Origin: Anaerocolumna xylanovorans DSM 12503
GTDB lineage: Bacteria; Bacillota; Clostridia; Lachnospirales; Lachnospiraceae
Length of the DNA stretch: 64,000 bases
NCBI RefSeq assembly: GCF_900143645.1
Contig: NZ_FRFD01000015.1
Coordinates: forward strand, 62,001 to 126,000
Direction of reading: 5' to 3'
Shown: in pieces, positions 42,915 to 52,048 of the stretch
Layout of the letters: each line of letters opens with the position of its first letter
Position numbering within the stretch: position 1 is the stretch's first letter
Notes under the pieces: generated by a model
Told to the model about the DNA's origin: nothing
What the model saw: only the letters and a program-made list of their open reading frames with translations
The model's database searches: none
Position numbers and translations under genes: made by a program

Positions 42915-45900
42915 TGATTTCTCCTTTTCCCTTTGTGTTATTTTCTATCTTCTTTATCTGTAATATAAATGTCTTGGCAAGTTTAAGCAGCGTCTTTGTA
43001 TCTGCTGCGGTTTCTCCCTCATTTTTTGACCTGTAATTGTTATATCGGCCGGTTTCGCTAAAAGGATTACCTATTCCATAATTAATCTGTTTCACTTTTG
43101 CATCCCCAGACGAAAAGGCCTTCCACAGTTCCCCGTCATTTTCCTTAACGGCATTAAGCCCTGCTCTGTTTTCACAGGTAATAAAGGCACTTGCTTCATT
43201 ATTCTTAACTGTCAGGCTTAACTCCAGCTGTCCAAGCTCATCCGAAGGAACCCGTACTGTCAGCTTTCCGGTATCACCTGTGTTTTTTACAAGGGTTACA
43301 TTGACGCTGGTTATTCCTTCTGCGGTTACAAGAGGTATCTGGTAATTCTCCCTGGAGGCCATCCGGGTCATAAATTGCATCCCGTTACTGATCTTTTTTA
43401 ATTCTCCGATATCTTTTGAGGTGAGGCTGCCCTTATCGTAAAAGCTTTTTAATATCTCACGGACGTTGTTTTCCATATCGGTATAGGCTTCCCTTACCTT
43501 CTGTAAATCCTCAAGATTGTCAATCAGCTTTTCGGAAAATTCCTGCAGGATAGAATCCGTCTTCCCATTTTCTCGGTCTGCTTCATTACCTGTAATTTCT
43601 TCCTCTGCTTTTACTTTGTCACTGCCAATTACAGACTCTTCCTTAAGGCTGTCCTGCTCCAAGGCAGCTTCCGTAAAGATGTCCTTTCTCTTTAGAAGAT
43701 TATTTAACCGGTGGAAGGTTGTATTTCCTTTTTGTATAAAGTCACTGGCTGATATCAGATTTGACAGGGTAACAGGAATCTCTCCCGATTTCAAAAGATT
43801 TTCTGCCTCCTTACCATTCGTAAGAGCCTCTTTTATTTCATTTATTTTTTCATTATAATAGGAACTGTCCGCAGCCTCTCTTTGTTCCGCTACCTTTTCC
43901 AAAAGCTGCTCTATCGGCATGTTTTCGATATTTTCTGTATTCCCCAGGCTCTTAAGGCCCTCCGGTGATAAGTTCTCTTTTAATTCCCTTAACAGCTCCT
44001 TCGTATAAGAAGCCTTTGTCTCTGTATTCTTTGCATAAGCGGTATTTATCTGTTCTGTAATAGATTCACCTTTGGCATTAAACTCGGTTAGAGTGCCAAA
44101 ATCATCATCGATATCAGCCTTTATACCGCCGCTCTTTTTTGTTCTTACTGCTGTCAGTAAATTTTTAAGAGTGAGATCCTGGTCAGCCTTTATTACAGCA
44201 CCAAGTGCCGCCCCATCTGACTTCTCAACGGTATTAATAAGCCTGTAGATACCGATAAAGGATTTCTTCTCTTCTTCGGTTATCCCTTTGTTTTTCTCCA
44301 GTTTCCAGAGGAACTTACTAAAATGCTCTTCCCCGCTTATCCCCATCTCTTCCTTGACAGCATTTATCTGGTCATTTAACACTTCTATCGGCATATCGGA
44401 GGGATTAATGCCCTTACGGATAAATTCTACCGCAACGGTTGGATGAAAATTCTTCATTACGTTGTTAACCTGGGCATCATGAAGCTTTACCAGATCAATG
44501 TTCTGGGCAGTTACCGGCATATTATTATAACCCAGGATACGAAGCGCCCTTTTATTTGCCTCGGTGGCTTCAAGTCCCAGCTCATTTAAAAGCCCGTCGG
44601 AATTCTGGAAAGCCTTTGAGATAGAGTCTCCCATATCGCTCCTTGGCTTGGTCATAAGGGTTTCATAGCTTTGGGCGGCTGTATTTCTCTTATAATCTCC
44701 GGCCGCAGTTACAAGAGTATCCGGTGTTTCCTGCTGCCAGCTATGTATGGTGTTTCCTAAAAGAGCCGCCGGAGCGCTCTTTAACTCTTCGATTTTTTGA
44801 AGACTTGACTTTACCGCCTCGACATTTTCATCGCTTTCGCTTACATTGCCCTCCTGTAAAAGGCCGCGGTAATACTTATCTTCTGTTTCCTTTAATCCCT
44901 CTACTATTTTTTGCAGGGAATCCGTCTCCAGACGAAAGCCCCTCTTTAACAGGTCTGCACCGGCTTCTGTAGTCATCTTAAGTCTGATTTCTTCAAGCCT
45001 TCTTCGTACCGTTACTGTCTTTATATCAATCCCCTTGTCTTTATCTGCCGTCTTATCCAAAATTTCAGCAGCCGCCTGACTGTTATTGCCATCCGTCAAC
45101 TGCTTTTGTTCTTTATACAAATCCCTTATGGACAAAAGGTCCGCTTCCCCGTCGGTACGCTTTGAAACAGCCGCCTGTATGGCAGTATCACTGATATTAT
45201 CAATGTTTCTTACTGCCCTCTCGGTCTGCCCTTTTGCTAAAAAGCTTAAAGATGGAGAAGTTGTATCTCCCGTTGCAAGAGAGGTTATTATTTTGTCTGT
45301 AACATCCCCTTTTGTCAGGCTTGATTTTATCTCATCCAGGTCCCAGCTTGCCCAAAGGTTATTTTCTGTTATCCCAAGGCTGTGACTCAAAAGCCATTTA
45401 GCACTGTTTAGCGTATCTTCATTTACCGGAAAGCCTGCCTCTTCAATAATCTTTTCTGCCTGCGGCTTAACGCTCTCCCATTGGCTTTCATTTACTGTAT
45501 TCTCTTTCGTCTGGGAAGCACTGTAGCTTGCTTTGTATATGTTATCAAGAGTTGGTTCCATCCTGTTTTTTATCAGATAATATTTCGCCTGGTCAGACAT
45601 TGAAAGTGCAGCTTTCGCCTTTTCCTCTCCCGAAGCTATCCTTATCAGGTTCGCCCTTGTTACAGGAATATTGGAAGCATTCAGCCTGTCAATAAGCTCC
45701 TTGTTTACGGAATAATCAACGGCCACATTCTGCTGTGCCAGTGAATCCTGTACAAGTTTTTCTTTTTGGTCAATTACTCCCTGCTCTTCCATATCCCTTT
45801 GTGCTTTTATTCGGACTAACATTCTATTAAGGCGTTCCAATTCGAATTTTTCCAGGGACATTCCTTCCTCTTCCAGAGCCTTATAATCACTTTCTGTCAT

Positions 45901-46212
45901 CTGCTCTGTGGTTTTCGATGCATCCTTATCAGAAGCCTGTGTGTCTTTTTTATATACAGTATCCTCTTGTGATACTTCTTTGTCGGTTTCTTCACAGGTC
46001 TGGCTGCTTGTATTATCTCCCTCGGTATAGACAGCTCCCGCTGATACCGGGGCAGAACCTGCGGCTCCCCCTGCTAATCCCTTTGTTGTTTCTTTCGTCT
46101 CTTTTGCTTCTTTGATTCCTTCTGCTTTCTTATCCTGCAGCTGAACATAAGAATCTGCAGCCGTTAAAGCCGCTGTGGAAGCCTTTTGCTCTGAAACTGT
46201 ATTTATATTCAT
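42904..46212 (-). CDS. Large FliK-like flagellar protein with repeated helical motifs
   Basis: 1102 residues, resembling the DUF6240 proteins found beside flagellin genes in Lachnospiraceae. No signal peptide. The body contains repeated ~60-residue units marked by G-[IV]-PVT-x-x-N-[LI] or close variants: SNIPVTRANL, AGFPVNEDTL, NNMPVTAQNI, GEIPVTLSNL. The C-terminal ~90 residues (about 957-1047) resemble the FliK hook-length control C-domain (VNVTLVK...LTVRVPSDELGQLELSLTVKN). A role in hook length or flagellin secretion is inferred from this domain and the 11-nt overlap with flagellin. The ATG follows AGGAGGA. Confidence 0.7.
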   Translation of the reverse strand: MNINTVSEQKASTAALTAADSYVQLQDKKAEGIKEAKETKETTKGLAGGAAGSAPVSAGAVYTEGDNTSSQTCEETDKEVSQEDTVYKKDTQASDKDASKTTEQMTESDYKALEEEGMSLEKFELERLNRMLVRIKAQRDMEEQGVIDQKEKLVQDSLAQQNVAVDYSVNKELIDRLNASNIPVTRANLIRIASGEEKAKAALSMSDQAKYYLIKNRMEPTLDNIYKASYSASQTKENTVNESQWESVKPQAEKIIEEAGFPVNEDTLNSAKWLLSHSLGITENNLWASWDLDEIKSSLTKGDVTDKIITSLATGDTTSPSLSFLAKGQTERAVRNIDNISDTAIQAAVSKRTDGEADLLSIRDLYKEQKQLTDGNNSQAAAEILDKTADKDKGIDIKTVTVRRRLEEIRLKMTTEAGADLLKRGFRLETDSLQKIVEGLKETEDKYYRGLLQEGNVSESDENVEAVKSSLQKIEELKSAPAALLGNTIHSWQQETPDTLVTAAGDYKRNTAAQSYETLMTKPRSDMGDSISKAFQNSDGLLNELGLEATEANKRALRILGYNNMPVTAQNIDLVKLHDAQVNNVMKNFHPTVAVEFIRKGINPSDMPIEVLNDQINAVKEEMGISGEEHFSKFLWKLEKNKGITEEEKKSFIGIYRLINTVEKSDGAALGAVIKADQDLTLKNLLTAVRTKKSGGIKADIDDDFGTLTEFNAKGESITEQINTAYAKNTETKASYTKELLRELKENLSPEGLKSLGNTENIENMPIEQLLEKVAEQREAADSSYYNEKINEIKEALTNGKEAENLLKSGEIPVTLSNLISASDFIQKGNTTFHRLNNLLKRKDIFTEAALEQDSLKEESVIGSDKVKAEEEITGNEADRENGKTDSILQEFSEKLIDNLEDLQKVREAYTDMENNVREILKSFYDKGSLTSKDIGELKKISNGMQFMTRMASRENYQIPLVTAEGITSVNVTLVKNTGDTGKLTVRVPSDELGQLELSLTVKNNEASAFITCENRAGLNAVKENDGELWKAFSSGDAKVKQINYGIGNPFSETGRYNNYRSKNEGETAADTKTLLKLAKTFILQIKKIENNTKGKGEINEN

Positions 46213-46292
46213 TTCTTCCTCCTGTTTTACAGCATCCTGCCTGTAAAACTTTATTTATAAAGCCCGTTTTCAGTATTATGGTATTTTATTAT

Positions 46293-46319
46293 ATTTCGGA
46301 CAGGAAGGGACTTTTCTTA
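46293..46319 (-). promoter_or_regulatory. Sigma-28-like flagellar promoter
   Basis: Minus-strand TAAG (46316-46319), 15-nt spacer, TCCGAAAT (46293-46300), close to the SigD/FliA consensus TAAA-N15-GCCGATAT. It lies ~80 nt before the FliK-like gene, which heads the flagellin-fliS transcript. No good sigma-70 promoter was seen there. Confidence 0.45.
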
Positions 46320-46376
46320 AGAGAATCCTTAAAAGAGATATAAAACCGGATATTGTATAATTGGAGACAAACATAA

Positions 46377-46436
46377 AATAAGACTAAACGAACCTGTATC
46401 TTAGACTCCTGATACACGTATTCGTTTAGTCTTATT
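46377..46436. terminator. Long hairpin between aminopeptidase and flagellar operon
   Basis: 16-bp perfect outer stem AATAAGACTAAACGAA/TTCGTTTAGTCTTATT and 6-bp inner stem TGTATC/GATACA. The gap 46213-46594 otherwise holds only the sigma-28-like promoter. It lies ~160 nt after the aminopeptidase stop and may be its terminator, though the T run is short. Confidence 0.6.
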
Positions 46437-46594
46437 CTATTATAGCCTTTGCCCTCTCACGTTCCCCAACGCGCTTCCAACCTCTAGTACAATACCTTCT
46501 CGTATTGACTTACTTAAGTATAACTCTTTTTGTACGTTTTGTCAATATATCCTTTTTTATTTTCATTCTGTTAGTTATTTTCACAATAAAAATA

Positions 46595-47890
46595 TTATAA
46601 CCCAAAAAATGTTTCTAATAATTTATCCAGATAAACCTGATCTTTTGTACCCATTAATTCACGGGAGGAATGCATGGCAAGCAAAGGGATGCCAATGTCT
46701 ACCGTCTTCATCGGAAGCCAGGAAGATATAATGGGCCCTAAGGTTCCGCCACCAGGCATGTCGGAGCGGTTGACAAACTTCTGGTATTTCACCTCTCCTG
46801 CCTCACAAAGCTGCTGCACGATAGCTATAGCCTCCGTATCAAAGGTATATCTTTGATTACTGTCTATCTTAAATACAATACCCTCGTTTAACGCCGTATA
46901 ATTAGTCGGGTCATACTTCTCCGGATGATTCGGGTGTACCCCATGGGCTACATCTACGGAAAGCAGAAAACTATCTGTAAGCTGTGAATAAAGACTGTCC
47001 TCCGAAAGAGATAATCCCCTCATGATTTTTTCCAGCAAAAGGTTTAAAAGAGCTGAATCCGCACCTTGCTTTGTCTTACTTCCAATTTCTTCATTGTCAT
47101 AAAGAGCAATCAGATTGATTCCCTCTTCTCTCCTTCCCTCTGCAATTCCCTTTAGCAGAGACCATACAGAGGTCAGATTATCAAGTCGCGGGCAGGATAC
47201 AAAATCATCCTTAAGTCCAACAAAGCCGCCTTCTTCGCTGTTATAGATATACATGTCATAATCAAGGATTCTCTCTTTCTCAACTCCTAATTCTTCTGCA
47301 AGGAAACTGACAAAGAACTTCTCCTCTGAAACATCTTCTTCTATCATAGAAAGCAAAGGAAGGGTATCTGTTTGACGGTTTAGTTCAACTCCCTTATTAA
47401 CCTCCTTATTTACATGGATGGCAAGATTCGGAATAATTAGTATGGGCTTTTTTATATCCAGAAGTCTCATTTCCGGATGAAAAGGGTCGTCACTTCTTAG
47501 TGCCACCCTGCCCGCTAAGGAGAGAGGACGGTCCATCCAGGTATTTAAGATGGGGCCTCCATATACCTCTGTATTTAATTTCCGGTAAGCACCGCTTTTT
47601 ATATCAGCATTCGGTTTCACGCGAAATCCCGGGTGGTCAGTGTGGGCTGCCGCTATGCGGAAGTTCTGCCCGTTATCCCAGCTGCTTCCTATGGTAAAGG
47701 AAAACAGGGAAGTTCCATAAGGTTTTATATAATAGCCCTTTCCTTTTTCCAACTTCCAGTTATCTTTAAAGTCAAGCTCAAGAAAGCCCTCCTTTTTAAG
47801 AAACTTTATACCTTCCTCCACAACATGATAAGGGGAAGTAGCCTCCTTTATAAAGGACAAAAGCTCCTTTGCACTTTCTTTCGCATTCAT
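46595..47890 (-). CDS. M18-family zinc aminopeptidase
   Basis: 431-residue cytoplasmic metallo-aminopeptidase that removes N-terminal residues from peptides. The M18 metal ligands and motifs are visible: AAHTDHPGF (His83, Asp85), SCPRLDNLTS, DNEEIGSKTKQGA, DVAHGVHPNHP and PGGGTLGP. The ATG at 47890 has CGGAGGA eight bases upstream; the 20 residues before it in the longer frame are not family-like. A consensus promoter lies at 47939-47967. It stands as a single gene. Confidence 0.93.
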   Translation of the reverse strand: MNAKESAKELLSFIKEATSPYHVVEEGIKFLKKEGFLELDFKDNWKLEKGKGYYIKPYGTSLFSFTIGSSWDNGQNFRIAAAHTDHPGFRVKPNADIKSGAYRKLNTEVYGGPILNTWMDRPLSLAGRVALRSDDPFHPEMRLLDIKKPILIIPNLAIHVNKEVNKGVELNRQTDTLPLLSMIEEDVSEEKFFVSFLAEELGVEKERILDYDMYIYNSEEGGFVGLKDDFVSCPRLDNLTSVWSLLKGIAEGRREEGINLIALYDNEEIGSKTKQGADSALLNLLLEKIMRGLSLSEDSLYSQLTDSFLLSVDVAHGVHPNHPEKYDPTNYTALNEGIVFKIDSNQRYTFDTEAIAIVQQLCEAGEVKYQKFVNRSDMPGGGTLGPIISSWLPMKTVDIGIPLLAMHSSRELMGTKDQVYLDKLLETFFGL

Positions 47891-47938
47891 AAAATGTTCC
47901 TCCGGTAAATTCTTATTTTTAGATATCATATTGCTATT

Positions 47939-47967
47939 ATTATAGTCCACTTAAAGTTATTAAACAA
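47939..47967 (-). promoter_or_regulatory. Aminopeptidase promoter
   Basis: Minus-strand -35 TTGTTT (47962-47967), 17-nt spacer, -10 TATAAT (47939-47944). Confidence 0.7.
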
Positions 47968-47980
47968 GACGGATTTAATC

Positions 47981-48009
47981 TTGACCTATCACTCCTGCTG
48001 TTTTATGCT
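47981..48009 (+). promoter_or_regulatory. Promoter of the PD-(D/E)XK-like gene
   Basis: -35 TTGACC (47981-47986), 17-nt spacer, -10 TATGCT (48004-48009). It is back to back with the aminopeptidase promoter. The -35 coincides with the TTG that opens the longer reading frame, so translation must start later, at 48059. Confidence 0.65.
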
Positions 48010-48058
48010 TAAGATAATAAAAAGGATATACTCAAATATCCGGATAGAAGAGGTCACT

Positions 48059-48808
48059 ATGGACACCCTTTTGTTTGAACAAGCCATCAATACGGTTATT
48101 AACAGCCCCAGAACGGAAAATGGAATCGGTACTCTCGGTGAGAAGTCCATCCATGCGGTATTAAAGAACTATCTGGCGCCGGACCAGCTAAACCACGAAA
48201 TCAAATTCAAGAATTACTATGCAGATATCGTAACCCCTGAAAGAATTATTGAAATACAGACGCAGAGTTTTGACCGTCTGCGAAATAAGCTTTCCGTATT
48301 CTTAAAGGAATCCCCCGTTACCATTGCCTACCCGATCGCCCATACGAAATGGCTCTGCTGGGTGGATAAGGACTCCGGGGAAGTAAGCCCCAGAAGGAAA
48401 TCCCCAAAGACCGGAAAAGCTGTTCAGATTCTTCCTGAATTGTATAAGATTAAGGATTATCTCTTAGACCCCGGATTAACCATTCATTTGCTGTTTATAG
48501 ACCTGGAGGAATATAAATTCCTAAACGGCTGGAGTAAGGATAAGAAAAAAGGGGCAGAAAAAGTTGACCGCATACCCATAGGCCTTACGGGGGAAATGTT
48601 TCTTAAAAGCCCTTCCGATTACTGGCTCCTGCTGCCGGAAAACCTGGATAATCCCTTTACTTCCAAGGAGTTTTCAAAAGCCTCCGGCTTAAAGAACATC
48701 TCCCTCTCCGCAGCCCTTAAGCTTCTGCTTCAGATGGGCGTTATTGAACAAACCGGGAAGAAGGGACGAGCCTTTCTTTATAGCAGAAAAGCATTTCCTC
48801 TTTCTTAA
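48059..48808 (+). CDS. PD-(D/E)XK nuclease-like protein with C-terminal winged helix
   Basis: 249-residue cytoplasmic protein of unknown function. Residues ~25-85 look like a restriction-endonuclease fold: Glu28 in the first helix (LGEKSIHAVL), Asp56 in YYADIV and Glu65-x-Gln67 in IIEIQTQ, i.e. a D...ExQ variant of PD-(D/E)XK. A conserved-looking PIAHTKWLCWVD and GEVSPRRKSPK region follows. Residues ~200-245 resemble a winged helix (FTSKEFSKASGLKNISLSAAL). Start ATG 48059 has GAAGAGG upstream. It overlaps the convergent DUF3810 gene by 4 nt. No methylase or defence partner is adjacent, so it looks like an orphan. Confidence 0.65.
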   Translation: MDTLLFEQAINTVINSPRTENGIGTLGEKSIHAVLKNYLAPDQLNHEIKFKNYYADIVTPERIIEIQTQSFDRLRNKLSVFLKESPVTIAYPIAHTKWLCWVDKDSGEVSPRRKSPKTGKAVQILPELYKIKDYLLDPGLTIHLLFIDLEEYKFLNGWSKDKKKGAEKVDRIPIGLTGEMFLKSPSDYWLLLPENLDNPFTSKEFSKASGLKNISLSAALKLLLQMGVIEQTGKKGRAFLYSRKAFPLS

Positions 48809-49977
48809 TTTTGATGATTCGCTTTATACTCTGCTAACAGCAGGTCCACCATCCGCCCATAGCTCTTTACTCCATCGGACTGGCTGTTTGCTTTTAAATA
48901 ACTATCATTGACAGTATTGGAAGCAGTGCTTATTACAGTGTCCTCAAATTGCACCCAGTAATAATAATCCGCCCTTAAGTCTGCTGCCATCTCCGTCGTA
49001 TACGTAGCCCTGACCTTCTCATAGTATTCGGGAGACTGATTGTAGAGCTGATTGCCTGCATAGGTAAGGGCGAGCATAAGTCCGCTGTACTGAAGGACCA
49101 GGTTATCGGAATTACTGCATACAAGATAGGCAATAAAATTCGCCTCATCCTCCCTCATAAAGCCTCTTAAGTGTGCCATCTCATGGCACATGGTGGCAGG
49201 TATGCTGTAATCCACCACATCGGTATTAACATTTGCCTCCATGGTAAAGGGCCAGAATATTCCTGTGATTTCCATGGCTGACATAACTTTTGAAGATGCT
49301 ACCGCTTTAACAGACTTATAATCCCCCTTTAATTCGGGATATTCCTCTCCGGTCTTGGCGTAGGCAACAACTTCTGCATTAACAAGGTCCTCCCAGTTGC
49401 TTTTATCAATACTTACACTGCCATCCTTCGTAAATTCCCCGCCCCCCTGTTCTATAAGGGTTCTGACTTTAGCCGCTCTTTCCGAGAGATCCAATGTCAT
49501 ATTATACAAATCCTCTGCAGAGGACTTTTCAATGTCATATCCGCTTATCTTGGCAAAGGAATATCTATGATAATTAATGCCTGCCATAGACACATAGAAA
49601 AAAAATAACACACTTGCAATACATACGATATTAATCAGGGAAAGTGTTATTATGTAACCGGCAGTCCTTCCCTTTTTCTTTCTGCTTACTATCTGGTATA
49701 TGAAATACACAAGTCCCAGGATAACCAAAAACGGCAGCAGCTTAATTTCAATTTCCATCAGCGAAAAGGGGAGCTTATCTGAAAGAAAGCTCAAAGCATG
49801 GGAAACCCCTTTATATATTTTTCTTGCATATATGAGCTCTGCAAAATCCGGGTTAATCTTTGCAAGCCGTAAAAAGAAGAAGGCAACAGGTGCTAAAAGC
49901 AGCAGAAATACCCGTCTTCTTAAAAAAGCCTTATACCACTTTATATTTATTGTCGGCTGTGTACTCCTCTTAAGCAA
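48805..49977 (-). CDS. DUF3810 zinc-metalloprotease-like membrane protein
   Basis: 390 residues. Three N-terminal membrane helices (about 22-38, 80-97, 108-130) lead to an extracytoplasmic domain with an HExxH zinc motif, His265-Glu266-Met-Ala-His269, and a downstream acidic REDEANFIAYL stretch that may supply the third ligand. DUF3810 proteins are widespread in Firmicutes and uncharacterised; peptidase activity is inferred from the motif. The frame starts at TTG 49977 with GGGGGGA upstream. It ends 4 nt into the convergent nuclease-like gene. Confidence 0.82.
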   Translation of the reverse strand: MLKRSTQPTINIKWYKAFLRRRVFLLLLAPVAFFFLRLAKINPDFAELIYARKIYKGVSHALSFLSDKLPFSLMEIEIKLLPFLVILGLVYFIYQIVSRKKKGRTAGYIITLSLINIVCIASVLFFFYVSMAGINYHRYSFAKISGYDIEKSSAEDLYNMTLDLSERAAKVRTLIEQGGGEFTKDGSVSIDKSNWEDLVNAEVVAYAKTGEEYPELKGDYKSVKAVASSKVMSAMEITGIFWPFTMEANVNTDVVDYSIPATMCHEMAHLRGFMREDEANFIAYLVCSNSDNLVLQYSGLMLALTYAGNQLYNQSPEYYEKVRATYTTEMAADLRADYYYWVQFEDTVISTASNTVNDSYLKANSQSDGVKSYGRMVDLLLAEYKANHQN

Positions 49978-49998
49978 TGCGTATCCCCCCGATTCGAT

Positions 49999-50844
49999 CT
50001 ACTCGTGCTTTTTACTTAATTTTACACCATCTACGGACATATTAATAATGTCAATTAATTCCTCTTCGGATATTTTTACATGTCTTGCCAGTTCATGAAT
50101 ATTGCCTTCCCTTCCAAGTTCTTCCTTAAGCTCATCAGAGGCCTTTCTAATGTAACTGATCTTATCTATAACTTCTTTCTCAAAGCTGCTATTCTCACTA
50201 TTCTCATAGATTATCTCTTCCATAGAATTCTTTATATAGCCCTCTATAAATTCTATCTCATTTTCCAGAACCGCCTCCGTATAAAGAGCCTCCACCGCAC
50301 ATAAAAGTCCAATATTTCCCTCCTGAATTAAGTCCTCCAGGGTGACTCCCCTGTTCTGATAAAGCTTTGCAATCTCAACAACTTTAGGAAGATGAACCTC
50401 AATGAAACGCTCCTTTATGCTGCCCTTTTTCTCTCTTACCGCCTGAAACAGTGTGGAAAGCTCCGCTTCATCTGCTTTTTTTACCGCCTCCAGGTCTTCT
50501 AAATACATCTTAAGATACTGTGAATCCGCCTTTTGGATATGTGCTTCCGCCTCTGTCTTTCCATGTTCTTTTTTATCTTCTGCAATCTCTTCATCCGCCT
50601 TGGATGCTTCCCGTTCTTCCTGTACAACTTCCCTATACTCATCAAAAGCCTTTGTCTTTACATATCCCCTTACCGTTATGTGATTTGCTGCCAGATAGGC
50701 AAAGATATGCTCATACTGCTCCTCCGACAGCCCCATATCCCCAAAAAACTCTTTAATTTCGTTCATTCCAAGCTCATTTGCCTGTACTCTTGCTACCTCC
50801 AGAACATCCTTTAACATTTCCTGAAATTTATTTTTATCTTCCAT
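49999..50844 (-). CDS. Sigma-70-like protein lacking promoter-recognition regions
   Basis: 281 residues. Residues ~147-186 match sigma region 2.1-2.2 (HLPKVVEIAKLYQNRGVTLE, DLIQEGNIGLL), the core-RNA-polymerase binding helix. The aromatic -10 recognition region 2.3-2.4 is replaced by acidic helical sequence (IEFIEGYIKNSMEEIIYE). A region 3-like segment follows (ELGREGNIHELARHVKISEE, about 242-262). There is no region 4. The N-terminal ~140 residues are acidic and helical. It could bind polymerase without recognising DNA, for example as a decoy or appropriator; that is inference. The ATG has AAAGAGG upstream. Confidence 0.72.
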   Translation of the reverse strand: MEDKNKFQEMLKDVLEVARVQANELGMNEIKEFFGDMGLSEEQYEHIFAYLAANHITVRGYVKTKAFDEYREVVQEEREASKADEEIAEDKKEHGKTEAEAHIQKADSQYLKMYLEDLEAVKKADEAELSTLFQAVREKKGSIKERFIEVHLPKVVEIAKLYQNRGVTLEDLIQEGNIGLLCAVEALYTEAVLENEIEFIEGYIKNSMEEIIYENSENSSFEKEVIDKISYIRKASDELKEELGREGNIHELARHVKISEEELIDIINMSVDGVKLSKKHE

Positions 50845-51030
50845 ATTAACCTCTTTCCGTGAACATCCGATTTTTTATAGCCGCTTATTTAACCTGCCTG
50901 CCGCAAGACCTTCCATTTATTATCTTAACCATTATTTTACCATACATTAATTCTTCCCGCAAATAGCCATTCCAAATTTTGAGCTTTATTACTACAAATG
51001 CGTTTACCGTAAGATAAGTGATGGCATGTC

Positions 51031-51059
51031 TTGCCTAGATTCTTTTAATGCGCTATACT
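51031..51059 (+). promoter_or_regulatory. Promoter of the S1-domain gene
   Basis: -35 TTGCCT (51031-51036), 17-nt spacer, -10 TATACT (51054-51059), ~40 nt before the ribosome binding site. Confidence 0.65.
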
Positions 51060-51097
51060 ATTAACAATGAAGACTGTTTCAGAGAGGAGAATTAAAA

Positions 51098-52045
51098 ATG
51101 AGTGATGAATTAGAAGTAAACTCTGTCCCTGCAGAAGACGCCCCTTCCATGAAGGAGTTCGAGGAACAGATAAACAAATCCCTTCACAAAATCGAGGAAG
51201 GTACTCTGGTGAAAGGAACTGTTATTGGCATATCCGATACAGAAGTTACTGTGGACCTGGGTTACTATGCCGAGGGCATCATTCCCTTAGAAGAGCTTAG
51301 CAATAATCCCCGGTTTTCTATTAAAGGTGACGTAACGATTGGCGAAGAGGTATCCGGTGTTATTATCAAAGAGGATGACGGGAAAGGAAATATCCTTTTA
51401 TCCAAAAAGGAAGCCGACAACATCCTTTCCTGGGAAGCTCTTAAGGAATATCAGAACAATAAGACTATTTTAAAGGTAAAGGTTGCCCAGACGGTAAATG
51501 GAGGTGTAACAACCTATCTGCTTGGAATCCGCGCCTTTATACCTGCCTCCCAGTTATCCTTAAGCTACGTAGAGGATTTAGATTCCTGGGTCAATAAAGA
51601 AATAGATGTCCAGGTTATTACCGTGGAGGAAGATAAGAACAAGCTGGTTCTTTCTGCCAAAGAAGTTGAAAAAGAGCACGCTGCCGAAGAAAAGCTTACA
51701 AAAATATCCCATCTGCCCATAGGCCTTGTTACAAAAGGAATTGTGGAAAAATTAGCTCCTTACGGTGCGTTTGTAAACTTAGGCAACGGTCTATCAGGTC
51801 TTCTTCATATTTCCCAGATTGCAAACAAGCGGCTTAAAACCCCCGGGGAGGTCTTAAAGGAAGGGCAGGAAGTAACTGTTAAGATAATAAATGTCAAGGA
51901 CGGTAAGATAAGTCTTAGCATCAAAGCGGTGGAAGGAAATGCGGAAGTTTCTGAAAATGTGGAAGCAGTTCCTTTTGAATACAGCTCCGGAGGTGAGGCC
52001 TCCACAGGATTAGCCGGTCTCCTTTCTAAAATCAAACTGTCTTAA
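51098..52045 (+). CDS. S1 RNA-binding domain protein (RpsA-like)
   Basis: 315-residue cytoplasmic RNA-binding protein with three S1 domains: about 34-104 (GTLVKGTVIGISDTEVTVDL), 122-190 (more divergent) and 208-277 (GLVTKGIVEKLAPYGAFVNL, GLLHISQI). The acidic start and three-domain layout match the short S1-like proteins annotated as ribosomal protein S1 in Clostridia, rather than six-domain proteobacterial RpsA. A role in translation or RNA turnover is likely. GGAG lies nine bases before the ATG, and a 20-bp-stem terminator follows. Confidence 0.88.
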   Translation: MSDELEVNSVPAEDAPSMKEFEEQINKSLHKIEEGTLVKGTVIGISDTEVTVDLGYYAEGIIPLEELSNNPRFSIKGDVTIGEEVSGVIIKEDDGKGNILLSKKEADNILSWEALKEYQNNKTILKVKVAQTVNGGVTTYLLGIRAFIPASQLSLSYVEDLDSWVNKEIDVQVITVEEDKNKLVLSAKEVEKEHAAEEKLTKISHLPIGLVTKGIVEKLAPYGAFVNLGNGLSGLLHISQIANKRLKTPGEVLKEGQEVTVKIINVKDGKISLSIKAVEGNAEVSENVEAVPFEYSSGGEASTGLAGLLSKIKLS

Positions 52046-52048
52046 TAT

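Noticed and set aside
46440..46510. Possible tRNA-like or small RNA segment between the aminopeptidase and flagellar genes
   Set aside because: No cloverleaf, T-loop or 3' CCA signal could be found.
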